This document shows positions 44,941-53,229 of a stretch of 64,000 nucleotides of DNA, piece by piece. Position 1 is the first letter of the stretch, and each line of letters starts with the position of its first letter. Both the position numbers and the translations under genes were made by a program. Under the pieces are notes generated by a model, which had not been told where the DNA came from, did no database searches, and saw nothing but the letters and a program-made list of their open reading frames with translations. Origin of the DNA: JABCYV01 sp963696025 (GTDB lineage: Bacteria > Acidobacteriota > Terriglobia > Terriglobales > Acidobacteriaceae); contig CAVOII010000004.1 in the NCBI GenBank assembly GCA_963696025.1, positions 806,001 through 870,000 on the forward strand. The letters run 5' to 3'.

Positions 44941-45318
44941 ATGGGTAGTCTGGCGAGGGCAAAAATGGTTGCAATTGTGGATGATGATGAGTTAATGCGG
45001 AGTGCTCTGCAAGGCCTGATGAAAGCGGTGGGGTTTTCGGCGCAGGCGTTTGCTTCCGCCGAAGAGTTTCTGAATTCTGGACAGCTACACTATACCGCAT
45101 GCCTGATCGCTGACATTCGTATGCCTGGAATGTCGGGCCTGGACCTGCAGGCTAGGTTGAACTCCGAGCGCCGCAGGATCCCCATAATCTTCATTACTGC
45201 GCACGGCGATACAAACATGCGAATGCAAGCTCTCCGCGGAGGAGCGGTGGAGTTCCTGTCGAAACCGTTTAGTGACGATGTGTTGCTCGAGCACGTAAGG
45301 GCAGCTTTGGCGATGTAG
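44941..45318 (+). CDS. stand-alone receiver domain protein, FixJ-type
   Basis: A 125-residue response regulator with no output domain. The acidic pair is in V-A-I-V-D-D-D-E, the phospho-acceptor in I-A-D-I-R-M-P-G-M-S-G near residue 59, Thr in F-I-T-A-H-G-D, and the conserved Lys in F-L-S-K-P-F. The sequence is closest to the FixJ/NarL-like receivers fused to LuxR helix-turn-helix domains, but the frame ends after the receiver. It is followed 37 nt later by a sigma-54 activator that lacks a receiver, so the two may act together. Confidence 0.85.
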   Translation: MGSLARAKMVAIVDDDELMRSALQGLMKAVGFSAQAFASAEEFLNSGQLHYTACLIADIRMPGMSGLDLQARLNSERRRIPIIFITAHGDTNMRMQALRGGAVEFLSKPFSDDVLLEHVRAALAM

Positions 45319-45355
45319 TCGGCCGGAGTCATTTCACCGAAGCCAGGAGATTGTC

Positions 45356-46357
45356 ATGGTAACTTCGGCAAGAGTGTACTTGGGTGGACAGGAGTTCAGC
45401 GAGCGCAGGTTCGAGCAAATTATCGGCCACAGCCCGGCTCTGGAGGCAGTGCTCGAAAACGTTGAGCGAGTAGCGCCGACCGCATCCACAGTATTGATCG
45501 AGGGAGAAACCGGCACTGGCAAGGAATTGATTGCCCGCGCCATTCACAATCTCAGCCCGCGCTGCGGCCACCCGTTCATCAAGCTGAATTGTGCGGCTAT
45601 CCCGCTCGATCTATTAGAGAGTGAACTCTTCGGCCACGAAAAGGGCGCCTTCACAGGCGCCATAGTCCAAAAGATTGGCCGGTTCGAGATGGCAGATAAG
45701 GGCACGCTGTTTCTGGATGAAGTCGGCGACATTCCGCCCGCATTGCAGCCTAAGCTGCTGCGCGTCCTACAAGAACAGCAGTTCGAGCGCCTGGGAAGCG
45801 GCCGCACCCATCAAGTGGACGTTAGGCTGGTAGCGGCCACAAACCGAAACCTTGCGGAAATGGTGGCACGGAACCAATTCCGCAATGATCTTTACTATCG
45901 CCTGAATGTGTTCCCAGTCGTCCTCCCCCCGTTACGGGCGCGCCGGGAAGACATCTCCGCGCTCGTGACCCACTTCGTCGAAGTCTACGGCCGACGGATG
46001 GGCAAAGAAATTGACTACATTTCTGCAGAAACGATGGCCGCATTCCGATCTTACTCCTGGCCTGGAAATGTGCGCGAGCTTCAGAACCTGATTGAGCGCG
46101 CCGTGATTCTCGCAAATGGCGGAATGCTTCCAAACCCGTTGCCTGCGTCGACGCCCCAATTGGCCACCGTCTCTGTGATACCAAGGACGCTTAGAGATTC
46201 CGAACGCGCACTCATCCTGCAAACGCTGGATGAAGTTGGTTGGGTGGTTGGCGGACCGAATGGTGCAGCCGCGAAGCTCGGACTGAAGCGAACCACGCTG
46301 ATTCATCGAATCAAGAAGCTTGGTATCGAACGGCCACTCCGGCGCGCTGTCGCCTGA
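45356..46357 (+). CDS. sigma-54-dependent transcriptional activator (AAA+ and HTH only)
   Basis: A 333-residue enhancer-binding protein without its own sensory domain. The ribosome site is AGGAG. Walker A is G50-E-T-G-T-G-K-E57, the sigma-54 contact loop is G97-A-F-T-G-A102, and Walker B is G-T-L-F-L-D-E-V-G-D near residue 118. The R-finger region (R-F-E/Y-Y-R-L-N-V-F) and W-P-G-N-V-R-E-L follow. The C-terminus has a Fis-type helix-turn-helix (A-A-A-K-L-G-L-K-R-T-T-L-I-H-R-I-K-K-L-G-I). It would remodel the RpoN holoenzyme from an upstream site. A matching -24/-12 promoter lies 260 nt downstream. Confidence 0.92.
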   Translation: MVTSARVYLGGQEFSERRFEQIIGHSPALEAVLENVERVAPTASTVLIEGETGTGKELIARAIHNLSPRCGHPFIKLNCAAIPLDLLESELFGHEKGAFTGAIVQKIGRFEMADKGTLFLDEVGDIPPALQPKLLRVLQEQQFERLGSGRTHQVDVRLVAATNRNLAEMVARNQFRNDLYYRLNVFPVVLPPLRARREDISALVTHFVEVYGRRMGKEIDYISAETMAAFRSYSWPGNVRELQNLIERAVILANGGMLPNPLPASTPQLATVSVIPRTLRDSERALILQTLDEVGWVVGGPNGAAAKLGLKRTTLIHRIKKLGIERPLRRAVA

Positions 46358-46617
46358 AATTCTTGCCGGCGCCTGGCCATCACCAGCACTCTGATCAGGC
46401 AGTTCGAGAGCGCTTTGGACTGTGAGCCAGTATTCAGATCCGGGCGCTTCCGCCAACTCGCCATTACCGTGTTCGCGTCGAGCGACTGTCACTCCGTCCA
46501 AATCCCGACAGCTATCAAAAACCTGTTTGAGTCAGTCGCTCCCGGAACGTGTTGAAAATCTGGCAACACTGGGCCGGCTGTACAACGGCAGATTACGGAC
46601 AAATACGACCTTGGTTT
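46358..46617. other. intergenic after the sigma-54 activator
   Basis: About 260 nt with no convincing gene; the 105-codon frame starting at 46422 has no ribosome site and no family similarity. It is a plausible place for upstream activator sites of the promoter at 46618, but I see no clear inverted repeat. Confidence 0.35.
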
Positions 46618-46632
46618 TGGCATGGGAAGTGC
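46618..46632 (+). promoter_or_regulatory. sigma-54-type -24/-12 promoter
   Basis: TGGCATGGGAAGTGC matches TGGCACG-N4-TTGC at 9 of 11 fixed positions, with GG and GC separated by the required 10 nt. It points toward the aldo/keto reductase fragment and the DUF3300/DUF2950 genes. It sits just downstream of the sigma-54 activator gene. Confidence 0.6.
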
Positions 46633-46809
46633 TTTCAGAAGACCCGAGGAGTGCCACATGTCAGCAACGCAATATATACGGGAGCCTCTCAGTTCAAACG
46701 GAGTCGAGACTCGCAGCTCGCGGCTACGAAGGCCTCTAGCAAAGTCCGCTGCGGCCACGCTGACGGCGCCTCACACGGACGGTGAGATGAAAATTATATT
46801 GGAGGAATC

Positions 46810-47130
46810 ATGCAGATCAATAAACGCTCGCCAGGTTCGAGTGGACTTAAGATTACGACTGTCGGGTTTGGAGCATGGGCGATTGGAGGAGGCGGGTGGT
46901 CGTACGGATGGGGACCACAAGACGACAAAGTCTCGGAAGACACGATACGCCGCGCCATAGAACTGGGAATTAATTGGATCGATACAGCCACGGCTTACGG
47001 TCTCGGTCACTCTGAAACGGTTGTTGGGCAGTTTTTGCGGTCACTGCCCGCCTCTGAGCGGCCCTTCGTCTTTACCAAGTGCGGTCTGGTTGGGGACGAA
47101 CGGAATCCCAAGGAGAAATTGCGATGTTAG
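46810..47130 (+). pseudogene. truncated aldo/keto reductase
   Basis: The 106-residue frame matches only the first third of an aldo/keto reductase (usual length about 320). It has S-S-G-L-K-I-T-T-V-G-F-G-A-W-A-I-G-G-G and the catalytic region G-I-N-W-I-D-T-A-T-A-Y-G-L-G-H-S-E, with D and Y of the tetrad; the Lys and His parts follow as F-V-F-T-K-C-G. It stops at E-K-L-R-C. The ATG is preceded by TTGGAGGAAT. The remaining barrel is gone, and the DUF3300 gene starts inside its last codons. A functional enzyme is not expected. Confidence 0.75.
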
Positions 47131-48197
47131 TAAAGCGAATGATAGCCCTCATTCTATCGGGATGTTTGCTTCTTGCTACTGCGCCCGTCGGAGTCGCCTA
47201 CCAGACGGATCAACCGCCGGAACAGTCCTCAACTCCGGTGGTGAAGCAGACCCCGCAACAGTTGCAGCAGCTGGTCGCTCCGATCGCGCTTTACCCGGAT
47301 GAGTTAGTAGCCGAGGTTCTTGCTGCCGCCACCTATCCTACTCAAATTGTGGAGGCGGACCGCTGGTTGCAGGAACATAAGGATCTTCAAGGAAAACAAC
47401 TGGGGGACGAGGTCGATAAACAACCCTGGGATTCGAGTGTCAAAGCCTTGACGGAGTTCCCTTCCGTGCTGGCGAACATGGACAAGAACCTTTCCTGGAC
47501 ATCATCGCTAGGGGATGCCTACGTGAACCAACAGCAGGATGTCATGGATGCGGTTCAGGTCATGCGTCAGCGAGCGGACGAAGCAGGCAACCTGAAGGAC
47601 AATTCGCAGCAGAAAGTGAAGAAACAGGGAAAAACCATCGTCATTGAAGCCGCGAACCCGGATGTGGTCTATGTTCCCACGTATGATCCATGGATCGCGT
47701 ATGGAGAGCCGATAGGGGTGTGGCCTGGTTGGTTTTGGTATCCGGGACTCTACGTCGCCGGACCTGGCATTTCCTTCGGATTAGGGTTCGGCCTCGGCTT
47801 CTTCGGTGGATATGGTTGGGGCTGGCATCACTGGGGATTCGACTGGGGACATCGGACCATCATCTACAACCACAATACCTACATCTCCCACAGTACAACC
47901 TTCGTCAATCGCAACAATTTTTATCACGGGCGTTCGGGTTTTGCTGGGAATCGTTTCGCGGGAAGGAATGGATCCGGGAATGCACACGGATTTGCTGGTC
48001 CCCAGCGTGGGTTTAGCGGCGGGTCGCATGAATTCACACCATCAGCCCGCCCCCAAGCAGGGACGCACTCTGGGGCATTCAGCGGCTTCAATCACGGAGG
48101 TGTGGCGAGAAGCTATTCCTCCGGTGGACGCTCAAGCTTCGGTGGATTTCATGGTGGCGGCGGTGGTGGGTTTCACGGAGGCGGTGGTCGGAGGTAA
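47124..48197 (+). CDS. exported DUF3300 protein
   Basis: A 357-residue protein starting at the ATG inside the end of the aldo/keto reductase fragment, whose AAGGAG serves as ribosome site. The signal peptide ends near G-V-A-Y-Q. DUF3300 hallmarks are Q-L-V-A-P-I-A-L-Y-P-D-E-L-V-A-E-V-L-A-A-A-T-Y-P and V-V-Y-V-P-T-Y-D-P. A tryptophan/glycine-rich segment around 205-255 is followed by a Gly/His/Ser-rich low-complexity tail (G-G-F-H-G-G-G-G). It is usually paired with DUF2950, as here. Function is unknown; surface or envelope location is inferred. Confidence 0.85.
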   Translation: MLVKRMIALILSGCLLLATAPVGVAYQTDQPPEQSSTPVVKQTPQQLQQLVAPIALYPDELVAEVLAAATYPTQIVEADRWLQEHKDLQGKQLGDEVDKQPWDSSVKALTEFPSVLANMDKNLSWTSSLGDAYVNQQQDVMDAVQVMRQRADEAGNLKDNSQQKVKKQGKTIVIEAANPDVVYVPTYDPWIAYGEPIGVWPGWFWYPGLYVAGPGISFGLGFGLGFFGGYGWGWHHWGFDWGHRTIIYNHNTYISHSTTFVNRNNFYHGRSGFAGNRFAGRNGSGNAHGFAGPQRGFSGGSHEFTPSARPQAGTHSGAFSGFNHGGVARSYSSGGRSSFGGFHGGGGGGFHGGGGRR

Positions 48198-48243
48198 TTA
48201 GTTCCATAAAACCTGACCAATATTTCTAAGGAGAAGAAGGATC

Positions 48244-49083
48244 ATGCAAAGCACGAATGAGAAGCTTAAGAAGTTTGGGCGGTTTTGGTTGGGCATGGCA
48301 CTCTGGCTTGTCTCCCTTCTGCTGCTGAGCGGCTTATCGCTGGCTCAGCAATCGAACAAGGAAACTTTTCAGTCTGCAGAAAAAGCAAGCCAGGCACTGT
48401 TTGCGGCTGTGCAAAGCAACAACGAAGATGCAATCATGCAGGTCCTCGGAGGGAGCCAGGACCTAATCTCCTGCGGCGATACCCTCGACGACCGGCACGA
48501 CCGGCAGTTGTTCGTAGAAAAATACCGGCAGATGCATCGCCTTGTGGAGGAACCGGATGGGACGACTCTTCTTTACATCGGCGCCGAAAATTGGCCATTT
48601 CCGATTCCGTTAGTTTCGAAAAACGGTAAATGGTATTTTGATGCCGATGCCGGGACTAAGGAAGTTATGTTCCGCCGAATAGGTGAAAACGAAGCAGCCA
48701 CGATTGAGATTTGCCGCAGCCTCGCAGCAATGGCAAACCAGCGCGCCGGGGTTGAAACCGACAGAGAAGATGGCGACGTTCAATACATCCGGACTCTAAT
48801 TGATACTGATGGGGCGGGCTCGGGCGGACGCGCTGCGCACGAGCAGCAACCCTCAGATCCGTTGCACGGATACTATTTCCGAAAATTGGAAAACGGTAAA
48901 GCCGGCACTGAAAGTCTCATCGTCATGGCTTACCCTGCAGAGTACCGGTCCTCTGGCGTTATGACTTTTGTTGTTAGCCGGAATGGCGTGGTGTATGAAA
49001 AAGATTTGGGACCACAAACCGCAACCGTCGCAAAGGCGATGACTACATGGAAGCCAGATCGCAGCTGGCACATCGTTAAGTAA
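48244..49083 (+). CDS. exported DUF2950 protein
   Basis: A 279-residue protein with ribosome site AAGGAGAAGAAGG and a hydrophobic signal (L-W-L-V-S-L-L-L-L-S-G-L-S-L-A). DUF2950 features are F-Q-S-A-E-K-A-S-Q-A-L-F-A-A-V, L-P-L-V-S-K-N-G-K-W-Y-F-D-A-D-A-G-T-K-E and D-P-L-H-G-Y-Y-F-R. The latter is followed by A-Y-P-A-E-Y-R-S-S-G-V-M-T-F-V. It is 46 nt downstream of the DUF3300 gene; the two form a conserved pair in acidobacteria and proteobacteria and probably act together in the envelope. Confidence 0.85.
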   Translation: MQSTNEKLKKFGRFWLGMALWLVSLLLLSGLSLAQQSNKETFQSAEKASQALFAAVQSNNEDAIMQVLGGSQDLISCGDTLDDRHDRQLFVEKYRQMHRLVEEPDGTTLLYIGAENWPFPIPLVSKNGKWYFDADAGTKEVMFRRIGENEAATIEICRSLAAMANQRAGVETDREDGDVQYIRTLIDTDGAGSGGRAAHEQQPSDPLHGYYFRKLENGKAGTESLIVMAYPAEYRSSGVMTFVVSRNGVVYEKDLGPQTATVAKAMTTWKPDRSWHIVK

Positions 49084-49350
49084 CTGAACGATTCGCGAGT
49101 CGCCGCGTGAGGAAGTCGAGGACCACGGTAACTCAGAGACTTAGCGCGGCACGGATGGTCGCCTAAAGTGACTGAAGACAACCCGTGGAACATGCAAATG
49201 GGAGCGTAACGGGAGCACCTGCCTCGGTTAGGGCTTCGCTTTTTTCCTGTGAAGGATTCTCACCCCAGCCAATATCATAACCCTCTCGGCCGGATTCGTG
49301 GAGAGCGAAGGATTGCCCAAACGCGTTTCGGCGGCCCAAACAAAGGACGG

Positions 49351-50811
49351 ATGAGGATGCCCAGTCCCGTTGAAGAGGTTTGCTCTTCGCTGCGGAGTCA
49401 GTTCGAGGGAGACTTGTTGCGTCCGGGTGAGGATGAGTACGTGCGCGCGCGACTTGTTTGGAATGGCATGGTCGCTCGCACTCCTGGCTTGATTGCCCGC
49501 TGCGCCGATGTCGCTGATGTGCAAGCCGCGATCCGCGCCGCCGCGAACTCGGATGTTCTCACGGCCGTGCGTTGCGGAGGGCACAGCCTTGCAGGCTTCA
49601 GCACTTGCGATGGTGGGCTGGTGATCGACCTTTCGAGAATGCGCCAAGTGACTGTCGAGCCGGAGGCTCGCCGTGGCCGGTTCTCCGGGGGCTGTCTACT
49701 CGGGTCAGTCGACACTGTCACCCAGAAGGTCGGACTTGTTTTTCCGGGCGGTGTCGTCTCTCACACCGGCGCTGCAGGACTCATCTTAGGCGGCGGCTTT
49801 GGCTGGCTGACCCGGCTTCTCGGGCTTTCTTGCGACAACGTCGAAGGCTTTACGGTGGTCACAGCAGATGGCTCGATTGCGCGCGCCAACTCGCAAGAGA
49901 ATGCGGATTTGTTCTGGGCGCTCCGCGGAGGTGGCGGCAATTTCGGAGTTGTGACCGAGTTCGAAGTCAAACTTCATTCATTAACATCAGTCGTACTTGG
50001 CGAAGGATTGTGCGTGGGCGATGATATTCCGCGTCTGATGCGGTGCTGGCGGGAGTTCATGCCGGAGGCCCCCGATAAATTGAAATGGAATTTGAACTTG
50101 CGAGTCGCGGCAGACACCGAGGACGTACCTGCAGACCTCCGTGGGCGTCCGGTCGCGAGCGAGTCTGTGCTTTGGGTCGGCGACCTCGAAGAAGGCCGTC
50201 CATTTCTGGACCACATTCTGTCGATTTGCAATCCGGTCGCTATGACCAGAAAGGTCACGTCGTTTCTCACGCTGCAGACCATGGCGGATGAGGAATTTCC
50301 TCACGGCCGGCGGTATTACACCAAATCTGGCTACTTCAAGTCTCTTGATGACAACAGCATTGACCTCATGGTGGAATCTCTGGCGACAGTTCCGTCGTCG
50401 ATGACTCAGATCGAGCTGGCCTACTTGGGAGGAGCTGCGGGACGGGTTGCTGCAGCGGATACAGCATTCGGTGACCGAAGCTCACCCTTTGTTCTCAATT
50501 TGCTGGCCAACTGGTCTGACCCTGCGGATGATGCCGCCAACGTTGCATGGGTGCGCAACTTATTCACAGCACTTCGCCCAGCAATGACTCCGGGGGTTTA
50601 CGTCAACTTCATGAGTGGCGACGAAGATGACCGCGTGCCCGAGGCTTATCGCGAACGCTGGGACCGCCTGATCGCGGTCAAATCACACTACGACCCGAAT
50701 AACTTCTTCCGATTGAATCAGAATATCCACAACCGGAGGGCGGGGGGAAATTGCCCGCCGAGACTAGGTGACGACAAGACACATTGCGACCGGCTATTGG
50801 CTAATGAATAG
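49351..50811 (+). CDS. FAD-linked oxidoreductase (berberine-bridge-enzyme/PCMH type)
   Basis: A 486-residue flavoprotein from the ATG at 49351 (ribosome site AAAGGA). The covalent FAD histidine is H78 in R-C-G-G-H-S-L-A-G, and the PCMH domain continues with G-G-L-V-I-D-L-S-R-M and G-G-F-G-W-L-T-R-L-L-G-L. The C-terminal BBE segment is Y-D-P-N-N-F-F-R-L-N-Q-N-I. No signal peptide. Family members oxidise alcohols, sugars or alkaloid-like substrates. It ends 5 nt before the GntR gene in convergent orientation, so a link to the adjacent operon is only positional. Confidence 0.85.
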   Translation: MRMPSPVEEVCSSLRSQFEGDLLRPGEDEYVRARLVWNGMVARTPGLIARCADVADVQAAIRAAANSDVLTAVRCGGHSLAGFSTCDGGLVIDLSRMRQVTVEPEARRGRFSGGCLLGSVDTVTQKVGLVFPGGVVSHTGAAGLILGGGFGWLTRLLGLSCDNVEGFTVVTADGSIARANSQENADLFWALRGGGGNFGVVTEFEVKLHSLTSVVLGEGLCVGDDIPRLMRCWREFMPEAPDKLKWNLNLRVAADTEDVPADLRGRPVASESVLWVGDLEEGRPFLDHILSICNPVAMTRKVTSFLTLQTMADEEFPHGRRYYTKSGYFKSLDDNSIDLMVESLATVPSSMTQIELAYLGGAAGRVAAADTAFGDRSSPFVLNLLANWSDPADDAANVAWVRNLFTALRPAMTPGVYVNFMSGDEDDRVPEAYRERWDRLIAVKSHYDPNNFFRLNQNIHNRRAGGNCPPRLGDDKTHCDRLLANE

Positions 50812-50816
50812 CGCGG

Positions 50817-51584
50817 TTACCGTTCCGAACCGGATCTACCACTCGCAAGCTGCAATACCTTGTTCTTGGAGCCTACAATGTGGTCGTACATGCATTGGCG
50901 TGCCGCATGTGCATCACGGCGCCGGACCGCCTCCAGGATGTCAGTGTGCTCTCGGGCCGGGACCTCGCCGTAGTAACCGATATCGATCGCCGCGTACATA
51001 ATCCGTTCCATATGACAGCGGACGTCGCTGACGGCGCGTAACACCAGGCGATTCCGAGTCAATTGCGCAATTCCGAGATGAAATTCGGTGTCGGCCTCAA
51101 TGAAACGCTCATAACTGGCGCGGTCGTCGGTGCGATGCTGGATGTGGGCCAATGCAGCGAGTTTGTCTAACAAGGATTGGTCGCTCCATCGCCGCGCGGC
51201 CAGCTCGGCGGTGAAGCCCTCCAGTTCCGCCCTATATTCATACATTTCATTGAGTTCATGAATGGTCAGATGACTGACGAAATAACCCTTATTGGGCACA
51301 AGACGCAGTAAGCTTTCCTGTTGTAGCCGCATTACTGATTCCCGCACCGGTGTCCGACTGCCCCTGTATTTCCTAGCCAAGACTTTCTCGTTGATCGCCT
51401 CCCCAGGTTGGAAGACACCGCGAATGATGTCACGTTTGAGTTGCTGGTACACGCGCTCCGCAAGGGTGCCGGAGTTGCTGGCGCCCCGCGTGCCGGTCGC
51501 TTGGAAGGAACGGCGGCTCGCCGGACCAGATCGGCTCATTCGCGAACCCGAACCTGCATGAACAAATTTGCTGCTCTTTGGCAC
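50817..51584 (-). CDS. GntR-family regulator, FadR/FCD subgroup
   Basis: About 255 residues from a GTG at 51584 with GAGG upstream; in-frame ATGs further up (51671, 51728) are possible. The winged-helix domain is near residues 38-105 (L-K-R-D-I-I-R-G-V-F-Q-P-G-E-A-I, S-R-T-P-V-R-E-S-V-M-R-L). The FCD domain follows with the metal-binding D/H positions in F-I-E-A-D-T-E-F-H-L-G-I-A and E-H-T-D-I-L-E-A-V. FCD regulators sense organic acids or amino-acid breakdown products. It is divergent from the amidohydrolase/TonB operon, which it probably represses. Confidence 0.88.
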   Translation of the reverse strand: MPKSSKFVHAGSGSRMSRSGPASRRSFQATGTRGASNSGTLAERVYQQLKRDIIRGVFQPGEAINEKVLARKYRGSRTPVRESVMRLQQESLLRLVPNKGYFVSHLTIHELNEMYEYRAELEGFTAELAARRWSDQSLLDKLAALAHIQHRTDDRASYERFIEADTEFHLGIAQLTRNRLVLRAVSDVRCHMERIMYAAIDIGYYGEVPAREHTDILEAVRRRDAHAARQCMYDHIVGSKNKVLQLASGRSGSER

Positions 51585-51676
51585 GGAAACCTCGTCAGTT
51601 TGCCACGCGGGCCTCGCGTGGCTTGATAGCTTAGTCCGGATGCGCGGAAGGCGCAAATCCCGGAACTTTCCCATAC

Positions 51677-51694
51677 GGTATACCACACATATAC
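51677..51694 (+). promoter_or_regulatory. probable GntR operator
   Basis: GTATACCACACATATAC (51678-51694) is an inverted repeat GTATA-N7-TATAC and includes the palindrome GGTATACC (51677-51684). It lies between the GntR gene and the divergent operon. Confidence 0.5.
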
Positions 51695-51708
51695 TATGAT
51701 GAATACGC

Positions 51709-51738
51709 TTGACATGCACTTGAACCATGGAGTAGGTT
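51709..51738 (+). promoter_or_regulatory. possible promoter of the uptake operon
   Basis: TTGACA (51709-51714) is followed after 18 nt by TAGGTT (51733-51738). It points to the amidohydrolase start at 51785, just downstream of the putative GntR operator. Confidence 0.4.
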
Positions 51739-51784
51739 CGCTCCCGCCAACTTACGCGCGTTTGAGCGTTTCGGTTAAAATCTT

Positions 51785-53164
51785 ATGGATCGCTACGCTA
51801 AGTCTGGGGCAAGTGCGGTTAGGCGTCGGTTCGCGCGACGGTGGAGGCCCAGTCTAAACGCCACAGTACTTCTGATTGCTGGGCTTTTGGCGCTTCCAGG
51901 TCTGCGCGGTCAAACCAATCCGACCACTTCGACAACGGCAATTCGAGCGGGGAAACTGTTCGAGCCGGAGTCGGGCCGGCTGCTCGAACACCCCGTCATC
52001 ATTATCTTAGGCAATCGCATTGAGTCGGTAGTAAGCAGTGCTACGCCAGTCCCTTCCGACGCGCGTGTGGTGGATCTCGGAGATGCAACCATTCTGCCAG
52101 GGTTTATCGATGTGCATACCCACCTCACGATGGATGCCGGAGGCGGCGGCTACCAGTCGTTGGGCATTTCAGGGCCACGGGCTGCGCTCATCGGTGCCAA
52201 GAACGCGCGACTGACTCTTCTAGCGGGATTCACCACCGTGCGTAATGTGGGCGCGGAAGGCTACGCGGATGTGGCCTTGCGCGATGCCATCAACGCAGGA
52301 GACGTGATCGGTCCTCGTATGCAAGTATCAGGCCCGCCCCTCGGAATTACAGGCGGGCACTGCGACAGCAACCTACTTCCTCCCGAGTTCCACCACTCCG
52401 CCGAAGGCGTTGCAGACGGCGTGGAAGCCGTACAACGCAAGGTTCGCGAGGTCGTGAAGTACGGCGCGGATGTGGTCAAGTTCTGTGCCTCCGGAGGTGT
52501 TTTCTCCAAAGGAGACAACCCGCTCCTGGAGCAATACAGTCCTGCCGAGATGCAAGCCCTGATCACAGAGGCGCACCGCCTTGGCCGCAAAGTGGCCACG
52601 CACGCACACTCGGCGCTGTCGATTAAGGACGCCGTTCGCGCCGGCGTAGATTCGATTGAGCACGGCATTTTTCTAGATGATGAGGGCATCCAGCTCATGA
52701 AGGAACACAAAACCTTCCTGGTCCCCACGTCTTATCCTTTGTTCTGGTTTGAAGCGCATGCGCCGGAAATGCACTTCCCCCCGTGGGTCTTGGAAAAAGC
52801 GGCCATCATTATTCCGGCGGCCAAACAGAACGTGGCTAAAGCGTTTCGAAGCGGTGTGCGGGTGGCGCTGGGAACCGATGCCGGGGTTTATCCCCATGGC
52901 GAAAACGGCGGTGAGTTCCACAGCATGGTGGAACTAGGCCTCACGCCCACACAGGCCCTGCAAGCAGGCACGGTAAACGCTGCTGACCTAATGGGGTGGT
53001 CGGACCGTATCGGGTCGATCCGCAAAGGCATGCTGGCGGATATAGTTGCCGTAAAGGGGAATCCACTAACCGACGTGCGGATGCTGGAGCACATACAGTT
53101 CGTGATGAAAGACGGTGTTGTTTACAAGGACGAGATTTCCGGCTCGACCGAGCCGACGAAGTGA
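51785..53164 (+). CDS. exported amidohydrolase (imidazolonepropionase/prolidase-like)
   Basis: A 459-residue metal-dependent hydrolase with a signal segment (L-I-A-G-L-L-A-L-P-G-L-R-G-Q), so probably periplasmic. The metal site begins with D109-V-H111-T-H113. The carboxylated-Lys position is in Y-G-A-D-V-V-K-F-C-A, further His ligands are in T-H-A-H-S and D-S-I-E-H-G, and the catalytic Asp is in A-L-G-T-D-A-G-V. This subgroup cleaves cyclic amides or Xaa-Pro dipeptides. It is the first gene of an operon with a TonB receptor, MBL hydrolase, aminotransferase and permease, suggesting breakdown of a peptide-like nutrient. Confidence 0.85.
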   Translation: MDRYAKSGASAVRRRFARRWRPSLNATVLLIAGLLALPGLRGQTNPTTSTTAIRAGKLFEPESGRLLEHPVIIILGNRIESVVSSATPVPSDARVVDLGDATILPGFIDVHTHLTMDAGGGGYQSLGISGPRAALIGAKNARLTLLAGFTTVRNVGAEGYADVALRDAINAGDVIGPRMQVSGPPLGITGGHCDSNLLPPEFHHSAEGVADGVEAVQRKVREVVKYGADVVKFCASGGVFSKGDNPLLEQYSPAEMQALITEAHRLGRKVATHAHSALSIKDAVRAGVDSIEHGIFLDDEGIQLMKEHKTFLVPTSYPLFWFEAHAPEMHFPPWVLEKAAIIIPAAKQNVAKAFRSGVRVALGTDAGVYPHGENGGEFHSMVELGLTPTQALQAGTVNAADLMGWSDRIGSIRKGMLADIVAVKGNPLTDVRMLEHIQFVMKDGVVYKDEISGSTEPTK

Positions 53165-53229
53165 CGCGACTGAACAGAAGGAAGACTTCTGATTTGCTAA
53201 GAGACATGCGAGTGCTGAGGGGGTGCTCC

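Noticed and set aside
46422..46739. 105-codon plus-strand ORF after the sigma-54 activator
   Set aside because: No ribosome site, no family features, and it runs across the sigma-54-type promoter.
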